Source: Bacteroidales bacterium (GTDB lineage Bacteria; Bacteroidota; Bacteroidia; Bacteroidales; UBA3663). Taken from it: DNA of 64,000 nt. Positions 18,595 to 28,582 of this stretch are shown piece after piece; positions within the stretch are counted from its first letter, which is position 1; every line of letters begins with the position of its first letter. The stretch covers positions 19,282 through 83,281 of the forward strand of contig JAFYZW010000046.1 of NCBI GenBank assembly GCA_017548545.1. Reading direction: 5' to 3'. The notes beneath the pieces were generated by a model that did not search any database, was not told the origin of the DNA, and saw nothing but the letters and a program-made list of their open reading frames with translations. The translations under genes and the position numbers were made by a program.

Positions 18595-19326
18595 ATGAAT
18601 GCAATGATATTTGCAGCGGGCCTCGGCACAAGACTGAGACCGCTGACCGACGATAGGCCGAAGGCGCTGGTAGAGGTGAACGGCATGACCTTGCTGGAGC
18701 ACAACATCACCAAGCTGAAAGACGCAGGCTTCGACCATCTGGTGGTGAACGTCCATCACTTCGGCGAGCAGATCATCAGCTTCCTCGATGCACACAATAA
18801 TTTCGGCATCGACATCAAGGTGAGCGACGAACGCCAGATGCTGCTCGATACCGGCGGAGGTCTCAAGCGCGCTTTCCCATTGTTCTCCGAGCCCGGCCCC
18901 ATCCTGGTGCATAACGTCGATATCATCTCGGACATCGACTTGAACGAACTCTACCGGAAGCATGTGAGCAACGTCGGCAAAACGCAGGGGCTGGGTGCCA
19001 CCCTTGCCATCCACGAGCGTACAACCTCGCGCTATCTGATGTTTGATGACCAGAAGCACCTCTGCGGATGGACCAACGTCAAGACCGGCGAGGTGAAGGG
19101 TATGGTGGGAGAGATGTTCGCCTACGCGGGAATACAGGTCATCGACCCGAACCTCTTCCCCTACCTGAGCGCGAAAGAAGAGAATACCTTCCCCATCATC
19201 GGTTTCTATCTGGACATCTGCCAAAGCATAGCTCTCGCCGGCGCAAACGTCTTCGGGAAAGCATGGGTTGATTGCGGCAAGCCCGAAGCCCTGGAAAAGG
19301 CCGCCCGATTGTTAGAAAATTCCTAA
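18595..19326 (+). CDS. Sugar-phosphate nucleotidyltransferase (MurU/GlmU-N-like)
   Basis: A 243-aa NTP transferase with the opening motif MIFAAGLGTRLRPLTDDRPK (nucleotide binding) and KALVEV. HNVDII near residue 102 provides the metal-binding Asp, and the C-terminus has KAWVDCGKPEALE. It lacks the left-handed helix of GlmU. It resembles MurU, which makes UDP-MurNAc from MurNAc-1-phosphate during peptidoglycan recycling, but mannose-1-phosphate or other sugar-1-phosphate use cannot be excluded. It is in one unit with the MIP18 gene and lpxH. Confidence 0.75.
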   Translation: MNAMIFAAGLGTRLRPLTDDRPKALVEVNGMTLLEHNITKLKDAGFDHLVVNVHHFGEQIISFLDAHNNFGIDIKVSDERQMLLDTGGGLKRAFPLFSEPGPILVHNVDIISDIDLNELYRKHVSNVGKTQGLGATLAIHERTTSRYLMFDDQKHLCGWTNVKTGEVKGMVGEMFAYAGIQVIDPNLFPYLSAKEENTFPIIGFYLDICQSIALAGANVFGKAWVDCGKPEALEKAARLLENS

Positions 19327-19341
19327 CTCAAAGGTTTTCAA

Positions 19342-19349
19342 TATCTTTG
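19342..19349 (+). promoter_or_regulatory. -7 element for the DUF5686 gene
   Basis: TATCTTTG ends 8 bases before the ATG at 19358, so the transcript would have almost no leader. The -33 element is not clear. Confidence 0.4.
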
Positions 19350-19357
19350 TCATTATA

Positions 19358-21958
19358 ATGAAGCAAGTAATACGTCATTTACATCTTTTCGTATTCATCC
19401 TCCTCCTGTGGGAGACGATGCCTGCAACCTTAATTGCACAAAGCAAAACGCCGACACGTATCACGGTGCAGGGCACGGTTTTGGACAGCATCACCGGTTT
19501 GCCCCTCGACTTCGTGAACATTGCCGAGAAAGGTACCACCAACGGCACGATCACCAATACACAGGGCGACTTCCAGATGCTAGCCCGTCCAGGAAGCATC
19601 ATCCAGTTCAGCTATCTCGGCTATGACACCAAGACGATAGTGGCCGGCAACCGCCGCATGAACGTGACCATCAAAATGGTTTCGCAGGACGTGCAACTGA
19701 GCGAGGTGGTGGTGAAACCCAAGCGCGAACGCTATCGCCGCAAGGAGAACCCTGCCGTGATCCTGATACGCAACGTCATCGACCACAAGAACGATAATTC
19801 GCCCAAGAGCAACGACTTCTTCAGCGAAACCCGCTACGACAACATGACCTATTCGCTGAACAACTTCAGCGACAGCCACTTGGAACGATGGAAGAAGAAG
19901 TTCAAATTCATCGAAAACTATATCGACACAGCCATCGTGACGGGTACGCCCGTGCTGCCCGTTTCGACCGACGAGCGCGTCGAGAAGCATTACTGGAGGA
20001 ACGCCGGCAACCTCAACCGCACCGTCACCGAGGCCGAATTGCACGCCGGTATGGACGACATGATGCCTGAACAGCTGGTGGCCCTCCTCAAGACGGAAGT
20101 ATTCCCCGAGATGGACCTCAACGAAGACAACATCTACCTCTATCGCAAGAAGTTCGTTTCGCCCGTCTCGTCGTTCGGCCCTACGTTCTACAAGTACTAC
20201 ATCCTCGACACACTCAAGCTCGATGACGGCCTCGATTACATCGACCTAGGCTTTGCCCCCGCCATGCCGCAATCGTTCGGCTTCGTCGGTCACCTGTACG
20301 TCAGCCTCGACAGCACCTATTGGGTGAAGCGCGCCGAACTGAATATCCCACCCGACATCAACCTCAACTTCGTGCGCAATCTGCATGTGGAATTCGAAAA
20401 CGGACGGTTGCCCGACAGCACGCGTGTCGTTCTGGGCAAGAGCTTCTATTCGGAGTTGAACGTGACGGCAGGTTCGCTGGGTCTCTATGCCCAACGCATG
20501 ATACGCTACAGCGACTTCAGCGACGCTCCGCTCGACAAGGCAATCTTCGGCGCCGCGCCCAAGAGCGATTCGCCCCAACTGGCCTTCAATTCGACCGACT
20601 TGAAGTATTGGGATGCCCATCGACCCACAACGGGTTATAATCCCGACAAGTCGGTTCTCGCCATGATGAACCAGATGCGCACCGTACCTTTCTACAAATA
20701 TGGCGAAAAGGTTTTGACCTGGCTCTTCAAGGGCTTTGTACCCATCGACGACAAGATTGAGGAGCGCGCCAAGTTCCTCTATGGCCCCATCAACACCTCC
20801 GTATCGTGGAACAGCCTCGAACACATCCGTCTTCGTGTGGGCGGCATCACCACGGCTAATCTCAACCATCACCTCTTCGGATCGGGATACGCCGTCTATG
20901 CCATCGAAGACCACAAGTGGAAATACGATGCGGCTCTCGAGTATTCGTTCCGCCGCAAAAAGAGGTACGCCAACGAGTTCCCCATTCATTCGCTCAAGTT
21001 CGAAAGCACCTATGACTCGAAGGAACTGGGCCTCGTACTAGAAACAAACCGCGACAACTTCGTCACCTCGTTCCGCAAGGCCGACCAGCCGAAGTTCATC
21101 TACGTACGGAGCAATTCGCTGCTCTACACGCTAGAATTCTGGAATCATGTTAGCCTAAAACTTAAGGCCGATATGCGTCGTGAGTACCAGACACGCCTCG
21201 GCAAGTTTGAACTTGCTGGTACAGGATTGGAGCAGGAATACTACGATCTTGCTATGGCCACCGCCTCACTGCGATGGGCACCCCATGAGGCCTTTGCTGA
21301 AAACAAGACTTCGCGTGTACGTGTTGATCATCGTCACCCAGTCTTCGAACTGACACATAAGATGGCCAGTAGCGGATTCATGGGTACTGACTTCGACTAT
21401 CAGGCTACTGAATTCTCGTTCGAGAAGCGTTTCTGGCTCAACGTGCTCGGTCACGCCACCGTTAACATCGACCTTGGCAAGATTTGGACAGGGGACACAC
21501 CCTATACGCTGCTCTATATGCCTAACGCCAACACTGGCTATACCATTCAGCTCGGCGCGTTCTCGCAACTCCAGTCGATGGAGTTCGTTTACGACCAGTA
21601 TGCCCATTGGAACGTGGCTTGGCGCATGCTCGGCCTGATGTTCAACAACATCCCCTACGTGTGTCACCTGAAGTGGCGTGAGGTTGTGACCTTCCGTGGC
21701 GTCTATGGAAACCTCTCGGAGAAGAATGACCCTGATGCGCTCAATCCCGACGGCACGCTGATGAACCCCAACCTCTTCCGCCTGCCCAGCAACGGCACCG
21801 TCTATCGCCTTGGCAACACGCCTTACATGGAGGTGGCTTTCGGCCTCGAAAACATCTTCAAAGTGTTGAGAATAGAGTACATACGTCGTCTGACCTACCT
21901 CGACCATCCGGGCATCCGAAAGAATGGCGCACAGGCCACTATCGTGCTGAGTTTCTAA
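19358..21958 (+). CDS. DUF5686 outer-membrane protein with N-terminal carboxypeptidase-like domain
   Basis: An 866-aa exported protein. The signal peptide covers about residues 1-28, and a carboxypeptidase regulatory-like beta domain (VQGTVLDSITGLPLDFVNI ... LGYDTKTIV) covers about 35-110. The DUF5686 region follows, starting near ENPAVILIRNVIDHKN and continuing to the end with many alternating strands and the terminal ATIVLSF, an aromatic C-terminus typical of outer-membrane barrels. The family is widespread in Bacteroidota and has no settled role. The next gene (GT2) follows after 19 bases. Confidence 0.85.
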   Translation: MKQVIRHLHLFVFILLLWETMPATLIAQSKTPTRITVQGTVLDSITGLPLDFVNIAEKGTTNGTITNTQGDFQMLARPGSIIQFSYLGYDTKTIVAGNRRMNVTIKMVSQDVQLSEVVVKPKRERYRRKENPAVILIRNVIDHKNDNSPKSNDFFSETRYDNMTYSLNNFSDSHLERWKKKFKFIENYIDTAIVTGTPVLPVSTDERVEKHYWRNAGNLNRTVTEAELHAGMDDMMPEQLVALLKTEVFPEMDLNEDNIYLYRKKFVSPVSSFGPTFYKYYILDTLKLDDGLDYIDLGFAPAMPQSFGFVGHLYVSLDSTYWVKRAELNIPPDINLNFVRNLHVEFENGRLPDSTRVVLGKSFYSELNVTAGSLGLYAQRMIRYSDFSDAPLDKAIFGAAPKSDSPQLAFNSTDLKYWDAHRPTTGYNPDKSVLAMMNQMRTVPFYKYGEKVLTWLFKGFVPIDDKIEERAKFLYGPINTSVSWNSLEHIRLRVGGITTANLNHHLFGSGYAVYAIEDHKWKYDAALEYSFRRKKRYANEFPIHSLKFESTYDSKELGLVLETNRDNFVTSFRKADQPKFIYVRSNSLLYTLEFWNHVSLKLKADMRREYQTRLGKFELAGTGLEQEYYDLAMATASLRWAPHEAFAENKTSRVRVDHRHPVFELTHKMASSGFMGTDFDYQATEFSFEKRFWLNVLGHATVNIDLGKIWTGDTPYTLLYMPNANTGYTIQLGAFSQLQSMEFVYDQYAHWNVAWRMLGLMFNNIPYVCHLKWREVVTFRGVYGNLSEKNDPDALNPDGTLMNPNLFRLPSNGTVYRLGNTPYMEVAFGLENIFKVLRIEYIRRLTYLDHPGIRKNGAQATIVLSF

Positions 21959-21977
21959 CAAGTTAAGAAAGATTCTG

Positions 21978-23078
21978 ATGTCAAAAACAGCAGTTATCAT
22001 ACTCAATTGGAACGGCGAACAGAAAGGCCTGCTGCGACGTTACCTGCCTTCGGTGGTCAAGAACACGCCTGAGGAACTTGCCGAGGTGGTGGTGGCCGAC
22101 AACGGATCGACCGACAAGAGCCTCAAGCTTCTGGGGGATGAGTTTCCTTCGGTGAAAGTCATCAAGCTCGACAAGAACTTTGGCTTTGCTGAAGGCTACA
22201 ACCAAGCCATCGACATCATCACGGTGCTCAAGCAGGAAGAACGGCGGAGCCCCACAGGCAACGTCTTTGAGGTACACCGAATGGATTCGCCCGACTATGC
22301 CATCCTGCTCAACGACGACGTGAAGGTGACCGAAGGTTGGCTCGAACCGATGATCCGCTATATGGACAGTCATCCGAATTGCGCAGCCCTGCAACCCAAA
22401 ATTCTCAAGGACGGCGACGAGAAGATGTTCGAATATGCAGGCGCTTGCGGCGGATACCTCGACAACCTTTGCTTCCCCTATTGCCGTGGCCGTATCTTCG
22501 ACACGGTGGAGGAGGACACAGGGCAATATGACCTGCCCGACGGCCAGGCGTGGCCCGTGATGTGGGCTTCGGGAGCGTGCCTTATGATACGAACAGAACT
22601 CTATATGAAAGCTGGCGGCTTGGATCGACGCTTCTATGCTCACATGGAAGAGATTGACCTTTGTTGGAGACTCCGTCGTATGGGTTACGACATCGCTTGC
22701 GTAACCCAGTCGAAAGTGTATCATCTGGGAGGTGCCAGCTTGCCGCAAGGCAATCCGAAAAAGACTAAACTCAATTTTCGCAACAGCATAGTGATGATGT
22801 GGAAGAATTTGCCTTCCGACCGCTACCGTCATCTCATCCGACGACGCAAGTTGCTCGATGGAGTAGCGGCTGCCAACTTCCTCCGACGTGGAGAGTTCCG
22901 AAACTTCAAAGCCGTATATGACGCTCACCGCGAAGCTGAGCAGATGATTGAGAGTCAATACACTGTAGGCGAACTTGTGGGTTTCGGAACGGCCAAGAGC
23001 TTCCTGCAGCAGCAGTTCAGCATCGTTTGGAAATACTACAAGAAAGGAATCAAGAAATACAGCGACCTTGGACTTTGA
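21978..23078 (+). CDS. Glycosyltransferase family 2
   Basis: A 366-aa cytoplasmic or membrane-associated GT-A enzyme. It opens with VIILNWNGEQKGLL, has VADNGSTDKS near 37-46, the metal-binding DDV in ILLNDDVKV near 113, and the acceptor-site helix GLDRRFYAHMEEIDLCWRLRRMGY near 216-239. It resembles rhamnosyl- and other transferases that build surface glycans (WcaA/RfbF-type). The donor and acceptor cannot be read. It is followed by the subtilase start 11 bases after its stop. Confidence 0.88.
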   Translation: MSKTAVIILNWNGEQKGLLRRYLPSVVKNTPEELAEVVVADNGSTDKSLKLLGDEFPSVKVIKLDKNFGFAEGYNQAIDIITVLKQEERRSPTGNVFEVHRMDSPDYAILLNDDVKVTEGWLEPMIRYMDSHPNCAALQPKILKDGDEKMFEYAGACGGYLDNLCFPYCRGRIFDTVEEDTGQYDLPDGQAWPVMWASGACLMIRTELYMKAGGLDRRFYAHMEEIDLCWRLRRMGYDIACVTQSKVYHLGGASLPQGNPKKTKLNFRNSIVMMWKNLPSDRYRHLIRRRKLLDGVAAANFLRRGEFRNFKAVYDAHREAEQMIESQYTVGELVGFGTAKSFLQQQFSIVWKYYKKGIKKYSDLGL

Positions 23079-23089
23079 GAAAACTATTT

Positions 23090-25198
23090 ATGAAAAGACT
23101 ATTAACGATTCTGATGTTGTGCACCATCGTCCTGACAGCGATGGCACAAGTGAAACTCACTCCTCAAGCTCAGTTGAAAATCGCTCAACACAAGGCAAGA
23201 GCAGAGAAGGTGAGCCATGGCAAAACCATGGTTCCCGCCAAGCAATCCATGAGATTAGTGGTGAAAGTGGCCGAGCAGAACGCACGCGAAACCTACGCCC
23301 AGCTTCGTGAGGCTGGTGCCACGATTCAAGGCAAAATCGGCCAGCAAGCCATCATCAACATTCCAGCCGACCAAGTGGATGCCCTCAGCAAGATAGAGGG
23401 AGTGGTACGCATCGACAACGGCCACAAGGGCAAATGGAAGACCGACGTGACGCGCCGTGAGACGGGTATCAACCTTATCAACGGCACCTCTGCCACCATT
23501 GAGACACCCTATACGGGGCGTGGTGTCTCCGTCTGTGTATTCGACGGCGGCATAGACTTCCAGCACCCAGCGTTCAAGGATGCCGATGGAAACACGCGCA
23601 TCAAATGTGTCTTCTTGATTGGAGACTACAACGGCAACAAGTTCACCATCGAAGACCCTGAGGCCGGCACGATCGAATTCCCAGGCTCCGTTTATGACAC
23701 TCCCGAACTCATTGCCACCCTGACCACCGATGCCCCCGATGAGTATCATGGCACGCATACCGCAGGCATTGCCGCAGGCTCCCTCACGCCTATGGGATTC
23801 GGCGGCATGGCGCCCGAGGCCGATATCGTATTTATCGGCATTAACGAAGAAGTTGATGAAGAGGAGTTGGCCGAGTATATTGACGATGAGAACGATGTCA
23901 TGGAACTCGTCCTCGCCTTTGCTACGGCTTACGCTCAGAAGAGTGGTCAACCACTGGTGTTCAGCGGCAGCCTCAACAGCCATAGTGGTCGGCACAACGG
24001 TACGGGAACCGTGCCCGAAGCCATTCAGGCTGCATCAAACACCATCATTCCCGTCTTTTCAGCTGGCAACGAGGGCGGCTATCCCATCCATCTTTATCGA
24101 CAATTCACCGAAAACAGCTCTTCGTTCAAGACCCTTCTGGCACTCATTCAGGATGAGAACGGCGACTATGTCATCACTGACGATGCAGTTGGCTACACCC
24201 GCTGCGGCGAGCGTGTGAGCGTTAAGGTCAGCCTGCTCACCGTCAATCAGTTTTCAGGTAGGCTCCGCGAGGTGTGGAGCAGCGAAGAATGCGTGGCAAC
24301 CTTGGGCGGCGAGACACAGTATATCACTCTCAACGATGGCGACGACGCCACCCTGTCGTCCTATTTCAGCGGCGAGGTGGGTCTCATCGCCTGTGACAAC
24401 GGCGACGGCACGCTGAGCATCGCTACTTATACCGATGGCACATTCAAGAGCCTTTGCCTCTTCATGCTCACCGTTTCCGGCTCAGCCGGCACAGAAATCG
24501 ACATGTGGGACAACCTCGGCGGCTTCAATATCTTCGAATTCCCGGGCTACGTCATAGGCGATAGCGAGATGTCGGCAGGCGACTGGACATGCATCCCCGG
24601 CGTCATCAGTGTAGGTGCCTATTGCGCCAATACCGAATACCGCAGCTATGACGGTTCAACACTAGAAGACGAAGAAGAAGAGGAATACACCCTCAACGAC
24701 TACGCTTGGTTCTCGAGCTATGGCACTTCATTCAACGACATCACCCAGCCGGTGGTAAGTGCTCCTGGTGTCAACGTCGTTTCGTCGTGGAGCCACTACT
24801 GCTTGTCTCCGAGTGAAACCGTACTCGATGAAATGCAATGGCAAGGCTATCCTTATGGAGCCGAGAGCGGCACTTCGATGGCATGTCCCGTGGTGAGCGG
24901 CATTGTAGCTTGCTGGTTGCAAGCGAATCCCAACCTTACCTTGGAAGACGTGAAGGAAGTCATCCGCCAATCATCGGTCAACGACGACTTCACCGCCCAC
25001 GATCCCATCCGCTGGGGCTATGGTAAGATCAATGCCGCCCAAGGCATCGAATACATCCTTTCACATTCAGACCTTAGAGGTATTCATTCGACCCCCGACA
25101 ATCGCGCCGATGAAATCTTCGACCTGCAAGGCCGCCGCATAATGTCTCCATCTCACGGCATCTATGTCAAGAACGGACGGAAGTATTTCGTGAGATAA
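23090..25198 (+). CDS. Secreted subtilisin-like serine protease (S8) with C-terminal secretion tail
   Basis: A 702-aa extracellular protease. The signal peptide is MKRLLTILMLCTIVLTAMAQ. A propeptide-like region (about 50-115) is followed by the S8 domain with D152 in VCVFDGGID, H220 in EYHGTHTAG and S596 in ESGTSMACP. The distance between His and Ser is large (about 375 residues) because of an inserted beta-rich domain (about 330-500). The tail EIFDLQGRRIMSPSHGIYV resembles the C-terminal sorting or anchoring tails of secreted Bacteroidota proteins. The ATG at 23090 is preferred, because the upstream start at 23027 lies inside the GT2 gene. Confidence 0.88.
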   Translation: MKRLLTILMLCTIVLTAMAQVKLTPQAQLKIAQHKARAEKVSHGKTMVPAKQSMRLVVKVAEQNARETYAQLREAGATIQGKIGQQAIINIPADQVDALSKIEGVVRIDNGHKGKWKTDVTRRETGINLINGTSATIETPYTGRGVSVCVFDGGIDFQHPAFKDADGNTRIKCVFLIGDYNGNKFTIEDPEAGTIEFPGSVYDTPELIATLTTDAPDEYHGTHTAGIAAGSLTPMGFGGMAPEADIVFIGINEEVDEEELAEYIDDENDVMELVLAFATAYAQKSGQPLVFSGSLNSHSGRHNGTGTVPEAIQAASNTIIPVFSAGNEGGYPIHLYRQFTENSSSFKTLLALIQDENGDYVITDDAVGYTRCGERVSVKVSLLTVNQFSGRLREVWSSEECVATLGGETQYITLNDGDDATLSSYFSGEVGLIACDNGDGTLSIATYTDGTFKSLCLFMLTVSGSAGTEIDMWDNLGGFNIFEFPGYVIGDSEMSAGDWTCIPGVISVGAYCANTEYRSYDGSTLEDEEEEEYTLNDYAWFSSYGTSFNDITQPVVSAPGVNVVSSWSHYCLSPSETVLDEMQWQGYPYGAESGTSMACPVVSGIVACWLQANPNLTLEDVKEVIRQSSVNDDFTAHDPIRWGYGKINAAQGIEYILSHSDLRGIHSTPDNRADEIFDLQGRRIMSPSHGIYVKNGRKYFVR

Positions 25199-25335
25199 AT
25201 CTTGCACTATTACGGAAGACGCATTATGACGTGCGAGATACTGCTTGATACTAAACTCTTTTGCATATTCTCGTAATAAATCATCTTTTCCCTATTATTA
25301 TTTACTATATAAAACAATAATATAAATCATTTATT

Positions 25336-26076
25336 ATGAGTCTGAACTTTATGGATATCGCCAAGACGATAGTCAATATGCCGGGTGGTAGTAAAGAGGC
25401 TACGAAGAACCTTGAGGACTTGGCCAAGAGTTTCGATGAATTCAAGAAAACGGCGTCGGTAGCGCAAGATGAGAAACAGGAAGAGAACCCTGAGTCCATC
25501 ATCGTTAATGGGCATAACTACTCAGTCAAGAAGAAAGAGAAATCGGTGCTCGTTTCGTTCACTACTTTTCCTTCCAACTCGAGAGAATTCAAGCAGGTTT
25601 ATCAAGATTTGTTGGGAAAAAACGAGTACACCGTGCCAGCCCTCATTCCGATGGCGCTGGAAATCTTTGCAAGGAATCAGCAGGAAGGGGAGAAGTGTAT
25701 CGAAACTTTCTGCAGCTTTACTGCAAAGAGTGAGATGATACACATCCTCAAGGACAAGTTCGGACATCCGAACGACCCTTATTGCCAGCGTTATCTTCCC
25801 GCTGCTTTGCTTCAAGGTGCTTCGAACAAGAATGCCTATGTACCCAATCGACCCTATACAGTACGCATCGAGCATGCAACTACGGAGGATGAGGAGTCGG
25901 AAATGTATAATGGAAAGTTTTATTACCTCATGATTATCGCAGAGGGTTGGGATTCTCAACAGCGCGGTGTCCAGGTCCTCAAGCAAAATGATAAAGAGCT
26001 CTTCTTCGTAAACGGCTGTCCCGCCACCTACACGAACTGCAAACCCTTCCACGGTACTTGGGCAGGACTTGAGTGA
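25336..26076 (+). CDS. Unrecognised 246-aa protein
   Basis: I do not recognise the family. There is no signal peptide or membrane segment, so it is probably cytoplasmic. The first 60 residues are charged and helical (ATKNLEDLAKSFDEFKKT), and the rest looks like a mixed alpha/beta globular domain with VLVSFTTFPSNSREFKQVY near 70-90 and a Trp-rich end (FHGTWAGLE). Reading is continuous, ATG-started, and followed by a good terminator, so the gene is real. It stands between the subtilase and a GH18 gene with intergenic gaps on both sides, so it is probably its own unit. Confidence 0.7.
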   Translation: MSLNFMDIAKTIVNMPGGSKEATKNLEDLAKSFDEFKKTASVAQDEKQEENPESIIVNGHNYSVKKKEKSVLVSFTTFPSNSREFKQVYQDLLGKNEYTVPALIPMALEIFARNQQEGEKCIETFCSFTAKSEMIHILKDKFGHPNDPYCQRYLPAALLQGASNKNAYVPNRPYTVRIEHATTEDEESEMYNGKFYYLMIIAEGWDSQQRGVQVLKQNDKELFFVNGCPATYTNCKPFHGTWAGLE

Positions 26077-26086
26077 TATTGTTTTG

Positions 26087-26117
26087 GCTGGATCCTTTGA
26101 TGGGTTCAGCTTTTTCT
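26087..26117 (+). terminator. Intrinsic terminator after the 246-aa gene
   Basis: GCTGGATCC (26087-26095), 6-base loop, GGGTTCAGC (26102-26110) with two G-U pairs, followed by TTTTTC. Confidence 0.65.
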
Positions 26118-26175
26118 CTTCGATTTCTCTTGCCAAGAAGTGGAGAATAACAGAATGTAGATAAAACAAGAAAAG

Positions 26176-27246
26176 ATGAGAACAGAAGCACAAATGAGAG
26201 TTTTCAAAATATTCTATATGGTGTCGATGGCAACCTTTGTGTTAACGGCATGTAATCGACAAGTTCAGTCAACAGCACCAGTAGACGAGAATGAGGAACT
26301 TGGTAAGGTGGTCGTTGGCTATATCACTTCGTGGAGTGACAGAATGCCCTCCTCTGAATTGTTGACACACCTCAATTATGCATTTGGACATGTGACGGAC
26401 AGTTTTGATAGCGTCCGAATTGATAACCCCGAACGGTTGCGTTCAATTGTAGCTTTAAAAGCGTTGAATCCGCATTTGAAAGTGCTTGTCAGCATCGGAG
26501 GTTGGGGAAGCGGAAACTTCTCAGAGATGGCGGGGAACGATGAGCGACGTCTTGCGTTTGCCCGCAACTGCCTAAAGACAATAGAGTATTATTCCCTCGA
26601 TGGTATTGACATTGATTGGGAATATCCGACGTCGAGTCAGGCGCGCATATCATCATCGCCAGACGACACAAAGAACTTCACGCTACTGATGCGAGATTTG
26701 CGTAAGGCTATCGGTCCTGATCGTTTGCTTACTTTTGCCGACTATGCTGATACGACTTATGTCGATTATCCTGATGTCTTGCCCTTTGTTGATTTCATCA
26801 ACCTGATGACCTACGATATGGCAGATCCTCCGTATCACCATTCCGCTTTATTTCGCTCAAGCATAGCTGCGCAACTCTGTGTGTCGGAAGCTGTAGACCA
26901 TCATCTTGAGGCAGGAGTTCCTCTCTCGAAGCTTGTCTTGGGTATGCCTTTTTATGGGAGGGCAAGTAAGGACTACAAAAAGCCTCGCGACTTTGGCAAA
27001 ATGAAGGTCGAAAGCCCATATTCGGAGCGATGGGATTCGACCGCCCTTGTTCCCTATCTTGTCGATACGAATGGGGATATGGTGTTGGCTCATGAGAATG
27101 TGAACTCCATCGGCTACAAGTGTGACTTTATCATCGAGAAGGGTTTGCGGGGTGCCATGTATTGGGATTGCGACAACGATGACGAATTCTTTACGTTAAG
27201 TAGGACGGTATGGGATAAGGTTGGAAGAATAGTCAAAGGGGATTAG
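26176..27246 (+). CDS. GH18 glycoside hydrolase lipoprotein (chitinase-like)
   Basis: A 356-aa hydrolase acting on beta-1,4-GlcNAc links (chitin, chito-oligosaccharides or glycan cores). The catalytic DxxDxDxE is seen as LDGIDIDWEYP with E149 as the acid. SIGGWGSGNFSEM near 112-124 and YWDCDNDDEFF near the end also fit GH18. The lipobox is TFVLTAC, so it is a surface or periplasmic lipoprotein. The start may be 26176 or the ATG at 26194 (MRVFKIFY). An amino-sugar-related DUF5009 membrane protein lies downstream. Confidence 0.9.
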   Translation: MRTEAQMRVFKIFYMVSMATFVLTACNRQVQSTAPVDENEELGKVVVGYITSWSDRMPSSELLTHLNYAFGHVTDSFDSVRIDNPERLRSIVALKALNPHLKVLVSIGGWGSGNFSEMAGNDERRLAFARNCLKTIEYYSLDGIDIDWEYPTSSQARISSSPDDTKNFTLLMRDLRKAIGPDRLLTFADYADTTYVDYPDVLPFVDFINLMTYDMADPPYHHSALFRSSIAAQLCVSEAVDHHLEAGVPLSKLVLGMPFYGRASKDYKKPRDFGKMKVESPYSERWDSTALVPYLVDTNGDMVLAHENVNSIGYKCDFIIEKGLRGAMYWDCDNDDEFFTLSRTVWDKVGRIVKGD

Positions 27247-27338
27247 AAAATACGATACCTTCCCCATTTCGAAACTTGACGGTATAAAACAAACGTCAAT
27301 TAATAAACCTACTTATTCCAAAAAGCTTTTTGAAATAT

Positions 27339-28550
27339 ATGAGTTATCTTGAAAAACGAAATGTTACCATAGATCTGCTTAGGGCACTAACTATGGCTGT
27401 GATGTTGGTGGTCAATGATTTCTGGTCGGTTTCGGGCATCCCGCATTGGATGGGACATGCCGCAGGGAATGAGGATATGCTCGGGTTCTCGGACATCATT
27501 TTCCCCTCATTCCTTTTTTGCGTGGGGCTTTCCATCCCATATGCTATCTCGGCAATGCGGCGCAAAGGGAAGAATGATGGGGATGTGATACGTCATATTC
27601 TCTCACGTTCCTTCGCTCTGATTTTGATGGGCGCGTTCATTTGTAATTATGAATCGGGAATAGACCCAAATATTGGCTACGACCGCAATATCTATTGCTT
27701 ACTGATGGCCGTTGCTTTCTTCCTTGTCTTCAATCGCAATCAGCAATTGGGATGGATTGTACGTCTTTTGAAGGTGATAGGATGGAGCATCCTTCTGTTC
27801 CTCCTCATCACGTCTCGAAGTCCTGAGGGCAGGACATTTTACCCCTATTGGTGGGGCATCCTCGGATTAATCGGCTGGGCTTATCTTTTCTGTGCTCTGG
27901 TCTATGCACTTTCGAAGGATATTATTCCACAAATAATTGCGTGGGTTTCGCTCTTTGTCATCTGCCTCTGCTGTACACAAACGGTTCCTTACTCGTTTCT
28001 CCAAGGACAGCCAATCCTTTCGATGCCCCAACCGAATATTGTAGAGCTTGTTCTTTCGACGTTGCATATTGGGAATGCTTCGAGTCATCTTCTTGTTATG
28101 AGTGGCGTGATGTTCTCGGGTCTTTATCTCAAAAAGACCGAGTCGTTTTCATGGTCGAAGCAGGCTGGTACCACAATTGTCCTTGGAGTGGTCTGCATCG
28201 TGTTGGCAATCATCTTTCACCAGTTGTTCATCACTTCCAAAATTATCGGCACACTACCCTGGATTTTTTATACTTTGGGTATCGATTTGATTCTTTATGT
28301 TGTGATCGATTGGCTTGTGGCAAAGGGGAAGTCCGGGTGGATGTCATGCCTCAAGCCTGCCGGTATTGCAACGCTGACCTGTTATATTGTGCCTTATCTT
28401 CTTTATCCGTTGATCTCTATGTCTGCAGGATGGGATTGGTCGTACGCCATCCCCGAGCCTTTCGGCATTGTTAAGTGCATCCTTTTCTCAGCAATCTGTA
28501 TCTCCATCACCTGGCTTTTCGGCAAATGGTCGATTCGTTTGAAAGTATGA
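27339..28550 (+). CDS. DUF5009 multi-pass membrane protein (HGSNAT-like acyltransferase)
   Basis: A 403-aa inner-membrane protein with about ten hydrophobic segments. It starts YLEKRNVTIDLLRALTMAVM, the DLLRAL pattern of the heparan-alpha-glucosaminide N-acetyltransferase-like group, and has GFSDIIFPSFLFCVGLSIPY, both typical of DUF5009. The family probably acetylates sugars across the membrane; this is inference from the related human enzyme. ATG at 27339 is used; a TTG nine bases upstream lies within a small palindrome (27319-27332). The GH18 neighbour suggests a shared amino-sugar substrate. It converges with the CotH gene. Confidence 0.8.
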   Translation: MSYLEKRNVTIDLLRALTMAVMLVVNDFWSVSGIPHWMGHAAGNEDMLGFSDIIFPSFLFCVGLSIPYAISAMRRKGKNDGDVIRHILSRSFALILMGAFICNYESGIDPNIGYDRNIYCLLMAVAFFLVFNRNQQLGWIVRLLKVIGWSILLFLLITSRSPEGRTFYPYWWGILGLIGWAYLFCALVYALSKDIIPQIIAWVSLFVICLCCTQTVPYSFLQGQPILSMPQPNIVELVLSTLHIGNASSHLLVMSGVMFSGLYLKKTESFSWSKQAGTTIVLGVVCIVLAIIFHQLFITSKIIGTLPWIFYTLGIDLILYVVIDWLVAKGKSGWMSCLKPAGIATLTCYIVPYLLYPLISMSAGWDWSYAIPEPFGIVKCILFSAICISITWLFGKWSIRLKV

Positions 28551-28582
28551 ATTGTTATGTTCTATTTACGTGTAAGGCGACA

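Noticed and set aside
17466..18713. 415-codon open frame on the reverse strand
   Set aside because: Antisense to the MIP18-family gene and lpxH; no promoter or domain signal.
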